Origin: Gammaproteobacteria bacterium
GTDB taxonomy: Bacteria; Pseudomonadota; Gammaproteobacteria; Chromatiales; Chromatiaceae
Reading direction: 5' to 3'
DNA: 64,000 bases
Assembly (NCBI GenBank): GCA_020445415.1
Contig: JAGRGP010000001.1
Location: 1-64,000, forward strand
Part shown: positions 18,313-26,287 of the stretch, piece by piece
Layout: every line of letters starts with the position of its first letter
Position numbering within the stretch: the first letter of the stretch is position 1
Position numbers and translations under genes: made by a program
Notes under the pieces: model-generated
What the model saw: the letters and a program-made list of their open reading frames with translations, nothing else
The model's database searches: none
What the model was told of the DNA's origin: nothing

Positions 18313-18933
18313 ATGAATGATCAAAGATCACCGTTGAGAGTAGGAGTAGGAGGGCCGGTAGGCTCCGGCAAGACGGCGTTGTTGGACCGCCTCTGCAAGG
18401 CTATGCGGGACCGGTTCGAGATTGCTGTTGTTACCAATGATATCTATACCCAGGAAGACGCCCGTTTTTTGATTAACAGCCGGGCGCTAGAGGAGCGGCG
18501 TATTGTTGGTGTAGAAACCGGTGGTTGTCCCCATACAGCGATTCGTGAGGATGCGTCCATGAATCTTGCTGCCGTAGCAGACCTATCACAGCGTTTTCCA
18601 GAACTGGATATCGTTTTCGTGGAAAGCGGCGGCGATAATCTTGCTGCGACCTTCAGTCCAGAACTCGCCGATATTACCCTCTATGTGATAGATGTCGCGG
18701 AAGGCGAAAAGATTCCGCGCAAGGGTGGCCCGGGTATTACCCGCTCGGACCTACTGGTGATCAATAAGATTGACTTGGCCGAATATGTCGGTGCTTCCCT
18801 ACAGGTCATGGAGCAGGATAGTCGCCGCATGCGAGGTGATAGGCCCTTTGTGTTTACCAACCTCAAGACTGGCGATGGTGTGGATCAGGTGGTGGAATTC
18901 CTGATCGAGCAGGGGATGTTGCGGCCCAGTTAG
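18313..18933 (+). CDS. ureG: Urease accessory GTPase UreG
   Basis: GTPase whose hydrolysis drives nickel insertion into urease. It has 206 residues from the ATG at 18313; an in-frame start at 18259 would lie inside ureF. Motifs are P-loop [11 protein letters not shown], the nickel-binding Cys-Pro-His in [28 protein letters not shown] and the guanine-recognition motif NKIDLA. It is the last urease gene, and a CBS-domain protein follows 24 bp later. Confidence 0.97.
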   Translation: MNDQRSPLRVGVGGPVGSGKTALLDRLCKAMRDRFEIAVVTNDIYTQEDARFLINSRALEERRIVGVETGGCPHTAIREDASMNLAAVADLSQRFPELDIVFVESGGDNLAATFSPELADITLYVIDVAEGEKIPRKGGPGITRSDLLVINKIDLAEYVGASLQVMEQDSRRMRGDRPFVFTNLKTGDGVDQVVEFLIEQGMLRPS

Positions 18934-18957
18934 CCGGACATGCCGGGGGAATGAAAC

Positions 18958-19473
18958 ATGTCAGTGGTGAGATGCAGCATCGAGAGCCTGATATCCGAGG
19001 CCCTCGATACCATGGATCAGTCCGCGACGGTGCAGCAGGGGGTGGCACTGATGGCGAAGAGGAATATCGGTTCGCTGATCGTCACCAACCGGGAGCAGGT
19101 TGTTGGCCTGTTTACCGAACGCGACCTCATTACCCGGGTGGTAGGAGTGGGTAGGGCAGTGACGGAAGTGACATTGGGAGAGGTCTGCACCCGGAAGCTG
19201 GTCTCCATTTCCAGCGGGAGCTCCTGCCATGATGCCATAGGTAGGATGGAAAAGAATAGATGCCGCCGCTTGGTGGTATATCGGGGCGACCATTTTATTG
19301 GTCTCGTCAACTTGACCGACGTGGCGGCGGCATTGGCTCGAAACAGAAAGCGCAACAACACAATGGTCAACTTGGTTGCTGGACTCAGTCTGGCGGCGAT
19401 CATCGTGGTTATCGCCCTGTTGCTCTACAACTTGCCTCGCATCCTACAACTCGCCGACCGGACCATGAGTTGA
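18958..19473 (+). CDS. CBS-domain protein with C-terminal membrane anchor
   Basis: A 171-residue protein with two CBS motifs (about residues 12-65 and 75-125), which as a pair usually bind adenine nucleotides. Recognisable segments are MAKRNIGSLIVTNREQVVGLFTERDL and the second-motif RRLVVYRGDHFIGLVNLTDV. A single hydrophobic helix at about residues 140-162 (LSLAAIIVVIALLLYNL) would anchor it with the CBS pair in the cytoplasm. It starts 24 bp after ureG and is probably in the same transcript. Its function is unknown. Control of transport or urease by energy charge is possible but unsupported. Confidence 0.85.
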   Translation: MSVVRCSIESLISEALDTMDQSATVQQGVALMAKRNIGSLIVTNREQVVGLFTERDLITRVVGVGRAVTEVTLGEVCTRKLVSISSGSSCHDAIGRMEKNRCRRLVVYRGDHFIGLVNLTDVAAALARNRKRNNTMVNLVAGLSLAAIIVVIALLLYNLPRILQLADRTMS

Positions 19474-19500
19474 GAACGGTGCGTAGTAGATTTACATTGG

Positions 19501-20187
19501 TCAACGGAGTGGTCGGCCGCAACCCATAAGGGTCGCGTCATGGAACTGAACCTCCACCTTTACGGGGTAGCTCTGGCCGGACATGCTATCCGTACAACTC
19601 CCGGGACTTAGCAATACGGATAAGGTTTGCCCGTCTGTTCGGGCAACATAGCGGGTGGAGGGAGAGGTATCATGGCGGTCGGTTCGTGACGGATGGGGAA
19701 ATAGCTGGCTGGTTTGCCCATAATCGGTAACCAGATGAATCGATACTCCTTCCCTAATTTCCATGTGCCAGCCCGGTTCGTTTCCCACCGCGCGAAAGTC
19801 CACACCATTTAGCCTGGCGTGTTCCCAGACAGCCAATGCGGGATCGTTTCGACATTGTCGGTGGTGCACGGTGTCGGTTACCAACAATGCCTCTTCTCCC
19901 TTGCTCCAGAACACGAGGCCAGCTGCGTCGCGGTATCGGGTGCCGGAAGCGGAAGGGACCCTGATAAGCCTCGCCGTTTGCTCAGGCAGGAACAGCCGGA
20001 GCTCGTTCCCTGACTCCAATCTGGCGACAAAGCGGTAGTTGTCCGGGCAGTTGTAGGCAAAGGTTTGCACGGGCGCTTCCGAAGGCGCGGTATCTGGTTG
20101 GTTTGACTCCAGCTCGGCCAAGCGGACACAGGTGCAGGCGCTCAAGACCGCCAACCCTAACATGGGCAACCGCCGCCAAGTGATCAT
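19501..20187 (-). CDS. Lipoprotein with MliC-type lysozyme-inhibitor domain and COG3650-like domain
   Basis: A 228-residue predicted outer-membrane or periplasmic lipoprotein. The signal peptide ends in the lipobox LSAC. Residues about 40-115 form an MliC-like domain (membrane-bound inhibitor of C-type lysozyme), with YNCPDNYRF and the signature region ASGTRYRDAAGLVFWSKGEEALL. Residues about 125-228 resemble the COG3650 (META-like) domain, with FRAVGNEPGWHMEI and a C-terminal CTDSMSGQSYPVKVEV then GCGRPL. Protection of the cell wall against host or protist lysozyme is the inferred role. It lies 33 bp downstream of the malonyltransferase gene on the same strand. Confidence 0.85.
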   Translation of the reverse strand: MITWRRLPMLGLAVLSACTCVRLAELESNQPDTAPSEAPVQTFAYNCPDNYRFVARLESGNELRLFLPEQTARLIRVPSASGTRYRDAAGLVFWSKGEEALLVTDTVHHRQCRNDPALAVWEHARLNGVDFRAVGNEPGWHMEIREGVSIHLVTDYGQTSQLFPHPSRTDRHDTSPSTRYVARTDGQTLSVLLSPGSCTDSMSGQSYPVKVEVQFHDATLMGCGRPLR

Positions 20188-20220
20188 GGCAAGCTACTTC
20201 GAATGCTTTTTTCGTGCCGG

Positions 20221-21204
20221 TTACTCGGGTTGGTGATTTGCGGCCTCCTTGATGGACTGGGTGTTGATAGCCGGGAGGTATCCTGGACGGGGCTTGGCCC
20301 GCCGGATGAATTTCTTGATGATTCCCTCGAGGTTTGGATGTTTTTCCGCTGGACTTTCTCCCCGGCCGATGCCTCCCCCAAATTCAACAAACAGGTCTGT
20401 ACCGTGATTCAAGGCAGTTTCCATGCAGCCTACCCAATTCACCGGGTGAAAAAGTTGAAAGAAGAGTCGGGATTTTATTGTTTCCCCATCGTCGGCGTGA
20501 AACCCTCCTGTGTAGTTTGAAAGCACCTGAATGGAGAGCGGATTGAAGCTGACTTTATTCAGGGCGTCACGAAATAATCGGGCCGCCGTAACCATATAAT
20601 AGGTATGGAAGGCGCCTTCGGTTTTAAGCCGAATCGCCCGCTTCTTGGGGTGGAGTTCCGTTAACGCTAACTCCAGCTTGTCCAAATCCGTTCCGGCGCC
20701 ACCGACTACCGTCTGGTCTGGTAGGTTGAGTCCCGCGATCCCGCAAAAATGCTTGTCGGCAAGGGGGCGGGCTGCATCAAGATCAAGGGTGAGGGCTGCC
20801 ATCTCTCCTTCCCCATGCTCCCCCATCAACTCTCCACGGCGGGCCACGAGCATGAGGGCATCCTCGAAGCTCAGTGCGCCGGCCACTACCAGCGCGCTGT
20901 ATTCCCCGAGACTGTGGCCCCCGGCGGCTACGGGTTGCAACGGATGCCCAGCCAGTTCCTGGTACACGGTAAGGCAGGCGATATGATGGGTAACCAACAC
21001 CGGCTGGGTATAGCGCGTCAGGTTGATCTGGCCATCGGGGTCTTCAAAAGAGAGTTTTGCCATGTCGTATCCGAGTACGTCGCTGGCCTGCTGATAAAGC
21101 CGACGAACCGACTCGAACTCTCGATAAAGATCGCTGCCGATCCCAGGGTACTGGGAACCTTGGCCGGGGAAGATGAAGATAGCGCGCTGTTGTGTTTCGG
21201 ACAT
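20221..21204 (-). CDS. Stand-alone FabD-like malonyl-CoA:ACP acyltransferase
   Basis: An acyltransferase of 327 residues from the ATG at 21204 (MSETQQRAIFIFPGQG); a longer frame reaches 21315 but adds unlike sequence. The catalytic Ser lies in GGHSLGEYSAL and the catalytic His in GAFHTYY; the oxyanion Gln is in FPGQGSQYPG. It is not inside a fab cluster: no ACP, FabH, FabG or FabF is near, so it is probably a second copy serving a polyketide, special lipid or biotin-type pathway. The C-terminal 35 residues beyond the core are hydrophilic and unusual. The acyl specificity (malonyl or other) cannot be decided from sequence here. Confidence 0.85.
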   Translation of the reverse strand: MSETQQRAIFIFPGQGSQYPGIGSDLYREFESVRRLYQQASDVLGYDMAKLSFEDPDGQINLTRYTQPVLVTHHIACLTVYQELAGHPLQPVAAGGHSLGEYSALVVAGALSFEDALMLVARRGELMGEHGEGEMAALTLDLDAARPLADKHFCGIAGLNLPDQTVVGGAGTDLDKLELALTELHPKKRAIRLKTEGAFHTYYMVTAARLFRDALNKVSFNPLSIQVLSNYTGGFHADDGETIKSRLFFQLFHPVNWVGCMETALNHGTDLFVEFGGGIGRGESPAEKHPNLEGIIKKFIRRAKPRPGYLPAINTQSIKEAANHQPE

Positions 21205-21444
21205 GTCATAACTCACGAATTGTTGGAGGGCAGCCGCGAGCATAGACATTTCATAAGGCAACGACAAGCGAAGGAACCGACCGTTGCTCGATGCCCGGAG
21301 GTTGAGCCTCGTCAAAGCGACGTCTCAAGGTACTACCGTAAACTGATGCCGAAACTAGAACGGAAACCCAAATGCCGCATTAAGTGGCAAACGGATTCCC
21401 TTTCTGTTCTCATGGGATGGTTAATTAAGTAATAAGGAGTAGGC

Positions 21445-21669
21445 ATGAGCGTGAGATTAATGGTGTTGCCGTCCCGCGAGGCTACGGCGATTCGAGTTGT
21501 CAGCATTCCCGCCGATGTGGAGGCCCAGGAAGCGTTTCGTCATGTCACCGGAGTTATCTCAGAGGTTGAGGAAGTACATCCCGATTATCGCTGGGAAGAT
21601 ATAGAGGATGCACTCGACGCGCATGGATACCAAACACAGGAATTTGTACTGGGCCCTACCCTGGGCTGA
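21445..21669 (+). CDS. Small hypothetical protein, 74 residues
   Basis: I do not recognise a family. The evidence for a real gene is a good ribosome-binding site (TAAGGAGTAGGC before the ATG), a balanced hydrophilic composition and an acidic stretch (GVISEVEEVHPDYRWEDIED). It has no signal peptide, membrane segment or Cys. It is divergent from the malonyltransferase, 240 bp away, so the two could share a control region. Confidence 0.6.
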   Translation: MSVRLMVLPSREATAIRVVSIPADVEAQEAFRHVTGVISEVEEVHPDYRWEDIEDALDAHGYQTQEFVLGPTLG

Positions 21670-22051
21670 TTACTGAGTTGCGTCGACCGGTTGCCATGGC
21701 CCATGGAGTTGGCACCGAGTATAGGCGCCCTTTGCCTGCAGCCGCTTCCGATGGATGGCCGATAGTATACCCAGCGCCTTGTTTCTCGAAGGGCAGACTC
21801 AGTAAGGTTTCACTCACGGCGGCCTCACTTGTGAGCGGGTAGTTCTGCGCATCCTGCCGCTGCTCCAGGTCTCGCAACTGACCGACCAGATCGAAGTGTG
21901 TGCTGATCGTTCTCCTCGGAGCAAGGTCTCGCCGAATCCACGGTATTTGCAACACCACGTAAAAGAAGGGTCTTTGAACTTATTGAAGGGACGGGCGGTC
22001 ACAGCTAAAGCCTATTGAAACGATCTTGAATAACCAAGAAGAGGAACGACT
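21670..22051. other. Intergenic region before msrA, with a possible coding remnant on the minus strand
   Basis: A 382-bp gap. On the minus strand a frame is open from about 21979 to 21656 with a GTG at 21958 (100 residues). Its middle (THFDLVGQLRDLEQRQ, then SEAAVSETLLSLPFEKQG) has a protein-like composition, but I recognise no family and see no ribosome-binding site. It may be a decayed gene end. No promoter for msrA stands out. Confidence 0.35.
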
Positions 22052-22714
22052 ATGTGGCTCTCGGGAAAGATACAGCGCATGCCGTCGCCAGAAGAGGCAT
22101 TGCCGGGCCGGAAGGAAGAAATGGTGGTGCCCGAAAAACACTATGTCATGGGCCAGGTATTACGCCCCCCCTTTCCCGAGGGAATGGAAACCGCCCTATT
22201 TGGGTTGGGTTGTTTTTGGGGAGCTGAGCGGCGTTACTGGGAAACTGACGGAGTGTTCAGCACCGCTGTGGGTTATGCCGGGGGATACACACCCAACCCG
22301 ACCTATGAAGAGGTTTGCAGCGGCCTCACAGGTCACAATGAGGTGGTGCGGGTGGTATTTGATCCCTCTCAGGTCAGCTACGAGAAGCTACTCAAGGTGT
22401 TCTGGGAGTCACACGATCCTACTCAGGGAATGCGCCAGGGAAACGATCGGGGCACCCAGTACCGCTCGGGAATCTATGTTGGCAGCGCGGTACAACGGCA
22501 GCTGGCGGAACAATCCAAGGCCCGTTACCAGGTTGCGCTATCTGAGCGGGGACTGGGTGAGATCACTACCGAGATCCTAGATGCGCCGGTTTTCTATTAC
22601 GCCGAGGCCTATCATCAGCAGTACCTGGCCAAGAATCCCGGGGGATACTGTGGCCTGGGAGGTACCGGGGTTGCCTGCCCTGGAACCGGCCGGGTGTCCG
22701 AAAGCGTCACCTAA
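22052..22714 (+). CDS. msrA: Peptide methionine-S-sulfoxide reductase
   Basis: Reduces methionine-S-sulfoxide in proteins and free form. It has 220 residues with the active-site motif GCFWGAE near residue 53 and the conserved GYAGG and [19 protein letters not shown]. Two resolving Cys lie in the C-terminal [14 protein letters not shown], as in the E. coli enzyme. The N-terminal extension of about 45 residues also matches E. coli-type MsrA. The ATG at 22052 follows AAGAGGAACGACT. It is a single gene with no obvious operon partner. Confidence 0.96.
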   Translation: MWLSGKIQRMPSPEEALPGRKEEMVVPEKHYVMGQVLRPPFPEGMETALFGLGCFWGAERRYWETDGVFSTAVGYAGGYTPNPTYEEVCSGLTGHNEVVRVVFDPSQVSYEKLLKVFWESHDPTQGMRQGNDRGTQYRSGIYVGSAVQRQLAEQSKARYQVALSERGLGEITTEILDAPVFYYAEAYHQQYLAKNPGGYCGLGGTGVACPGTGRVSESVT

Positions 22715-23186
22715 AGCTCGCCGCAAGGCGATAAACCGCGAGGTGTACGGTGGGGTAGGCCGTTACTAGTTGGTTGTACGACCGCTTGCACCTACTTTTC
22801 CGCTCAAAATGGGGGCGTGGGGCAGAGCGATCACAACCAAGCAGCTTTTTACATGCTACCGGTCCACCACAGAGCCTGGAATCCAGCGGGGTAGCAAGAA
22901 CGGCATTTCTCACCCGAAGACATCTGAAGGTCGCGGAAACGGGGTTTCCAGTGCGTCCATTACCTGCGATTTGCTGATGAAAAGTGTGTTCCCAGCCCTC
23001 CAGGCGCGAAGTATTTTCCTTTTAGTGTCAGTAGTTTTTACAGAAATACCTTATAGGAATTAATAAATTAGCTCAACTGATTGATAATTTGTCAAAAACG
23101 CGAAATGGCCCGGATATTGCTGAGCTTAAATTTGTAACTTGTTTGGCAATTTTGCGTTATGGCAGGTTTGATAGGGGCTATCGTAA
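22715..23186. other. Long AT-rich intergenic region upstream of the PEP-CTERM-like gene
   Basis: A 472-bp stretch whose second half (about 23010-23160) is clearly more AT-rich than the rest of the window. It contains the sigma-54-like promoter at 23106-23121, listed separately. Short frames in the first half have no recognisable content. Neither a tRNA nor a clear terminator after msrA is visible. The composition shift could reflect acquisition of the next gene with its leader or simply a regulatory region. Confidence 0.5.
23106..23121 (+). promoter_or_regulatory. Sigma-54-like promoter upstream of the PEP-CTERM-like gene
   Basis: TGGCCCGGATATTGCT fits the -24/-12 consensus TGGCACG-N4-TTGCW with one mismatch (A to C). 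The GG (23107-23108) and GC (23119-23120) elements are 10 nt apart, the invariant spacing. The -12 box is about 67 bp upstream of the ATG at 23187. PEP-CTERM genes in Zoogloea-type bacteria are known to be controlled by RpoN with the PrsK/PrsR pair, so the match is in a meaningful place. Confidence 0.55.
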
Positions 23187-24704
23187 ATGAAGTACTTTTG
23201 TTTGGAACCAAATTCGCCTGGTCTTTCCCCGGGGCACAAATGGCTGCTTTCCGGTATTGCCGTGCTTGGATCGGTTTCGCTGGTGGTCGTCGCATCAAGT
23301 CTGCTGGGAAATCATCAGGCGCCATCATACCGGCCTGCCATACCACTGGGCAAAGCTGTTTCAATTTCAGCTGCCACTGAGACGACTAACCCATCTAACA
23401 GCGCCCTGGAGGAGCTCGAACCCTATTCCGGCGCACCCGTTTGGGGTGAGGCGTTGGCGGACGACCCGGTAACGGGTGAGGCCGAAGAGGAGGAGCTGTT
23501 TGCGGGAATCGGTTATTTCGCTCCGGCGGACTTTATTGCCGGCAATGCTCCCCAGGGGGCTCCGGTAACCCAGCCGAATTATCAATTAAAAAAGCAAGCG
23601 ATAGCAGTGGAAACGGGACGCGGCTTTGGTCCTGGGAAGCGAATAGTAGCGGGACGACCGGCTAGCGGCGGTCTTCCCGTACTTGCAAGCCGCACTCCGG
23701 GCAAGCAGGCCGATGGGCCAGCGTCGTCGCCTGTTAAAGATGTCGCGGGAGATCCGTTGTATCCGGTGCAGAACTCCGCGGTTCCGGGGAGTGATCCTCT
23801 GCCCCAGTCCGTTTCCGTACCACCTGAGGACCCGGTCATCACCACGACCCCGGTTATACCTCCGATTCCGGAAGACGGCCACCCGACCGGGAATCCGGTG
23901 GCCGATTCTTCCCCGAACCATGCTCCAGTTAGTGGGACAGGGCATCCGGCCGATGAGGTGATTGGGGAGTCTCCTTCGGCTCCGAAATCGCCTGCCGTGG
24001 CAGGTAACCCAACCCCGGAAAACAACGGTGGCGGAGGCGGCGAGTCGAGTGATCCCCTCCCGCAGTTGACAGGGCCTGAAATCAGCCAGGTGACGGTTCC
24101 GGATGATGAGTGGTTTTCTCCCGGCAATTCCCCGGGTATCGCGCGGGTCGACGGTGATTTTTCGCTCGATGGAGGTACCTTGCTGTTCGAAATAATGGGT
24201 CCTCTGGTAGGTGACGAATATGATCAGCTGATCGTCGAGGGTATCGCGGAACTCAATTCCGGAAACGTGGTGTTTGCATTCATCAACGGGTACCGTCCGC
24301 TCGGGAGCGACATGTTCGACTTAATTCTCGCCGAGCAGATTCTGGTGAATCTGGATAACGTCAATTTTTACTACGGCCTGTTCGAAGATCCCTATACGTT
24401 GCATGCACCTAGAAATCTTGAGGTTTATAACACACTGGATCTCGGGGATGGGGTGGTAGATGAGATCACCCTTTACGATGGCATCCAAAATCCCAATATA
24501 CCTGGCCAGTTGATGTTTGATGACGTGATGAAGATTGGCTACATGGAGATTCGGGCGCTGGAGCGGGAGCCGGGGTCGGATGAAACATTTACTCCTTTGG
24601 AACTCGGCAGAGCCAATGTGCTGCCAGCACCTGAGTCGATTTTGCTTCTATTTACCGGATTACTGTTAATCGGTACGTTTTGGAGAGGTCGGCTGGACGT
24701 TTGA
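23187..24704 (+). CDS. Proline-rich PEP-CTERM-like surface protein
   Basis: A 505-residue predicted exported protein. A hydrophobic segment at about residues 18-42 (WLLSGIAVLGSVSLVVVAS) acts as signal or anchor. Residues about 150-300 are a low-complexity region rich in Pro, Gly, Ser and Asn with repeated DPV/NPV units. A beta-rich domain at about 305-410 follows, with SPGNSPGIARVDGDFSLDGG and NFYYG; it resembles the SPG-type repeats of autotransporter-like and PEP-CTERM proteins. The C-terminus has the tripartite sorting form: PAPES in place of PEP, a hydrophobic helix (ILLLFTGLLLIGTFW) and a basic end (RGRLDV). Exosortase cleavage and export into the extracellular matrix are inferred. No exosortase is in the window. 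Confidence 0.75.
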   Translation: MKYFCLEPNSPGLSPGHKWLLSGIAVLGSVSLVVVASSLLGNHQAPSYRPAIPLGKAVSISAATETTNPSNSALEELEPYSGAPVWGEALADDPVTGEAEEEELFAGIGYFAPADFIAGNAPQGAPVTQPNYQLKKQAIAVETGRGFGPGKRIVAGRPASGGLPVLASRTPGKQADGPASSPVKDVAGDPLYPVQNSAVPGSDPLPQSVSVPPEDPVITTTPVIPPIPEDGHPTGNPVADSSPNHAPVSGTGHPADEVIGESPSAPKSPAVAGNPTPENNGGGGGESSDPLPQLTGPEISQVTVPDDEWFSPGNSPGIARVDGDFSLDGGTLLFEIMGPLVGDEYDQLIVEGIAELNSGNVVFAFINGYRPLGSDMFDLILAEQILVNLDNVNFYYGLFEDPYTLHAPRNLEVYNTLDLGDGVVDEITLYDGIQNPNIPGQLMFDDVMKIGYMEIRALEREPGSDETFTPLELGRANVLPAPESILLLFTGLLLIGTFWRGRLDV

Positions 24705-25218
24705 TCAGGGCACCGTCCGTGTATGCCGAGTGGCCGCACGCACGCTACGCTAACAACAAGTCTTTAAGGATTGATCAGTTAGTCGTGCAGCCCCCACCCT
24801 TGAGACCACCGGCACAGGTTTCTTGCTAGCGTGGTACCTCCGAGCCCTTGTGCTCTCGATGGGTGGCTTCCGCTTACCGTGGCTGGAGACTCAGGGGGCG
24901 CGGCAGGTGCGGAAGATTTAGGGACGTCGCTTAGCACATCGATAAACGCAAAGGTTTCGAGAGGTTAATTGGTATCGATTGGCGCTGTGGTAACAGGCGG
25001 CAGCTTGTAGATCAGCGCCCTTTGAGTACCCAAGCTCGAACTCTCCTCACCGCCGTCCTGACGGGCTCTGGTTCTACTTCGACCACGATCAGGATTTAAA
25101 TCGGAGTGAGCCTAAATTCTTCAATGTGATGCACCGCTATCCGGCGTAGTTTGGCAAGCCGTTCTACCACAAACCGATTAAACTTGGATAGTGGGCTTGG
25201 AAGATGTCCCGGTTCGTT
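24705..25218. other. Intergenic region between the PEP-CTERM-like gene and azlD
   Basis: A 514-bp gap between convergent genes with no gene I can support. A frame from 24994 to 25149 (+) is open for 51 codons without a start codon. Its end encodes protein-like sequence (LWFYFDHDQDLNRSEPKFF), and the frame reopens after the stop as GKPFYHKPIKLG. This may be a fragment of a decayed gene. I see no repeat, terminator with a T-run or RNA gene. Confidence 0.4.
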
Positions 25219-25548
25219 TCAAATCAGTTGTTGTACGGCCACCATATAGAAGGCAGTGCCCACGCAGATACTGAGTAATGCATGACGCCAGAGCAGATGA
25301 GTGCCAACGGTAAGCATAGCGGCAGTCAGTTCCGGCAGGCCGAAGGGAGAGGTGGCGAATTCGACACTGCCGAAACTGTAGAGGACCAGCAGGGTCATGA
25401 TGGCGGGGGGGATGTAGCGAGCCAGGAACTGAAGCATGGGATGGTCTGCTTTTCCGCTCAGCAGGATGAAAGGGGCTGATCTGGTAAGAAAGGTAACTCC
25501 TGCCATGATCAGGATTACCGGCAGCAGTTCTTGGAGATTGGCCATCAT
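25219..25548 (-). CDS. azlD: AzlD-family small subunit of a branched-chain amino acid exporter
   Basis: A 109-residue membrane protein with about four hydrophobic helices, typical of AzlD/YgaH. It contains the conserved FLTRSAPFIL near residue 20 and the IPPAIMTLLVLYSF helix. AzlC-AzlD pairs (E. coli YgaZ-YgaH) export branched-chain amino acids such as valine. The start overlaps the end of azlC by 4 bp, so the two are made as a pair. The exported substrate is inferred from the family only. Confidence 0.92.
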   Translation of the reverse strand: MMANLQELLPVILIMAGVTFLTRSAPFILLSGKADHPMLQFLARYIPPAIMTLLVLYSFGSVEFATSPFGLPELTAAMLTVGTHLLWRHALLSICVGTAFYMVAVQQLI

Positions 25549-26219
25549 GAGTTACCCGAATAGCGGTACCTTAGCACTAACAGGATGAGCGATAGGCTAA
25601 TTGACACCAGTAGCATCTGGGTCTTGAAGTAAATCAAGGCTATCAAGCCGCAACTAGCCGCCACCAGAAAAGGAAAGACGGTACGCACTGCTTTCCATTG
25701 TTCTAACAGCAACACAAGAAATAGAGCTGTTAGGGCGAATTCCATGCCCGTACTGTCAAACTCGACTGCTGAGCCGGTAATCGCTCCCAGGGTGCATCCC
25801 ACGACCCAGTAACTCTGATTTAAGGCAGTGATGGCAAAGTAATAATCGCTGGGATCACCCGCTACCGGAGGAGTGGCGCTGGTAGCCAATGAATAGGTTT
25901 CGTCGGTCAGCCCAAAGATCAAATACAGCTTTTTTAGGCCACTGCAACGATAACGGTCTAGCATCGAGAGTCCGAAAAAGACATGGCGCAAGTTCAGCGC
26001 GAAGGTCGAAACCGCTATCTCTATGAGTCCGGCGTGGGCGGCTAGCAGTCCCACCGCCATGAACTGGGCGGCGCCGGCATAAACCAGCAACCCCATGAGT
26101 GTGGCCAGGTACCAAGGATATCCCAGGTCTTGAAACAGGATACCGAAGGCCATTCCAAGGGGTACGTAGCCGAACATCACCGGTAGGGATGCGCGCCAGG
26201 CGGCGGGCAAGACATGCAT
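25545..26219 (-). CDS. azlC: AzlC-family branched-chain amino acid exporter subunit
   Basis: A 224-residue inner-membrane protein and large partner of AzlD. It has the family N-terminal signature MFGYVPLGMAFGILFQDLG and the following AGAAQFMAVGLLAAHAG helix, then RHVFFGLSML and FGLTDETYSLA. About seven hydrophobic segments are visible. It is first of the two-gene azlCD unit, downstream of and co-oriented with the SIMPL-domain gene (68-bp gap). Confidence 0.93.
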   Translation of the reverse strand: MHVLPAAWRASLPVMFGYVPLGMAFGILFQDLGYPWYLATLMGLLVYAGAAQFMAVGLLAAHAGLIEIAVSTFALNLRHVFFGLSMLDRYRCSGLKKLYLIFGLTDETYSLATSATPPVAGDPSDYYFAITALNQSYWVVGCTLGAITGSAVEFDSTGMEFALTALFLVLLLEQWKAVRTVFPFLVAASCGLIALIYFKTQMLLVSISLSLILLVLRYRYSGNS

Positions 26220-26287
26220 TTCGATCTACAATTACTTGGCGACGAATGTTTGGGCAGCTACGTTTGTGGGGCCGGCAATCGGCCACA

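Noticed and set aside
23138-23152. Second sigma-54-like site (TTGGCAATTTTGC)
   Set aside because: The GG and GC elements are only 7 nt apart, not 10, so RNA polymerase with sigma-54 would not fit it.
24810-24833. Sigma-54-like sequence (CCGGCACAGGTTTCTTGC)
   Set aside because: The GG-to-GC spacing is 12 nt and the nearest gene downstream is on the opposite strand.
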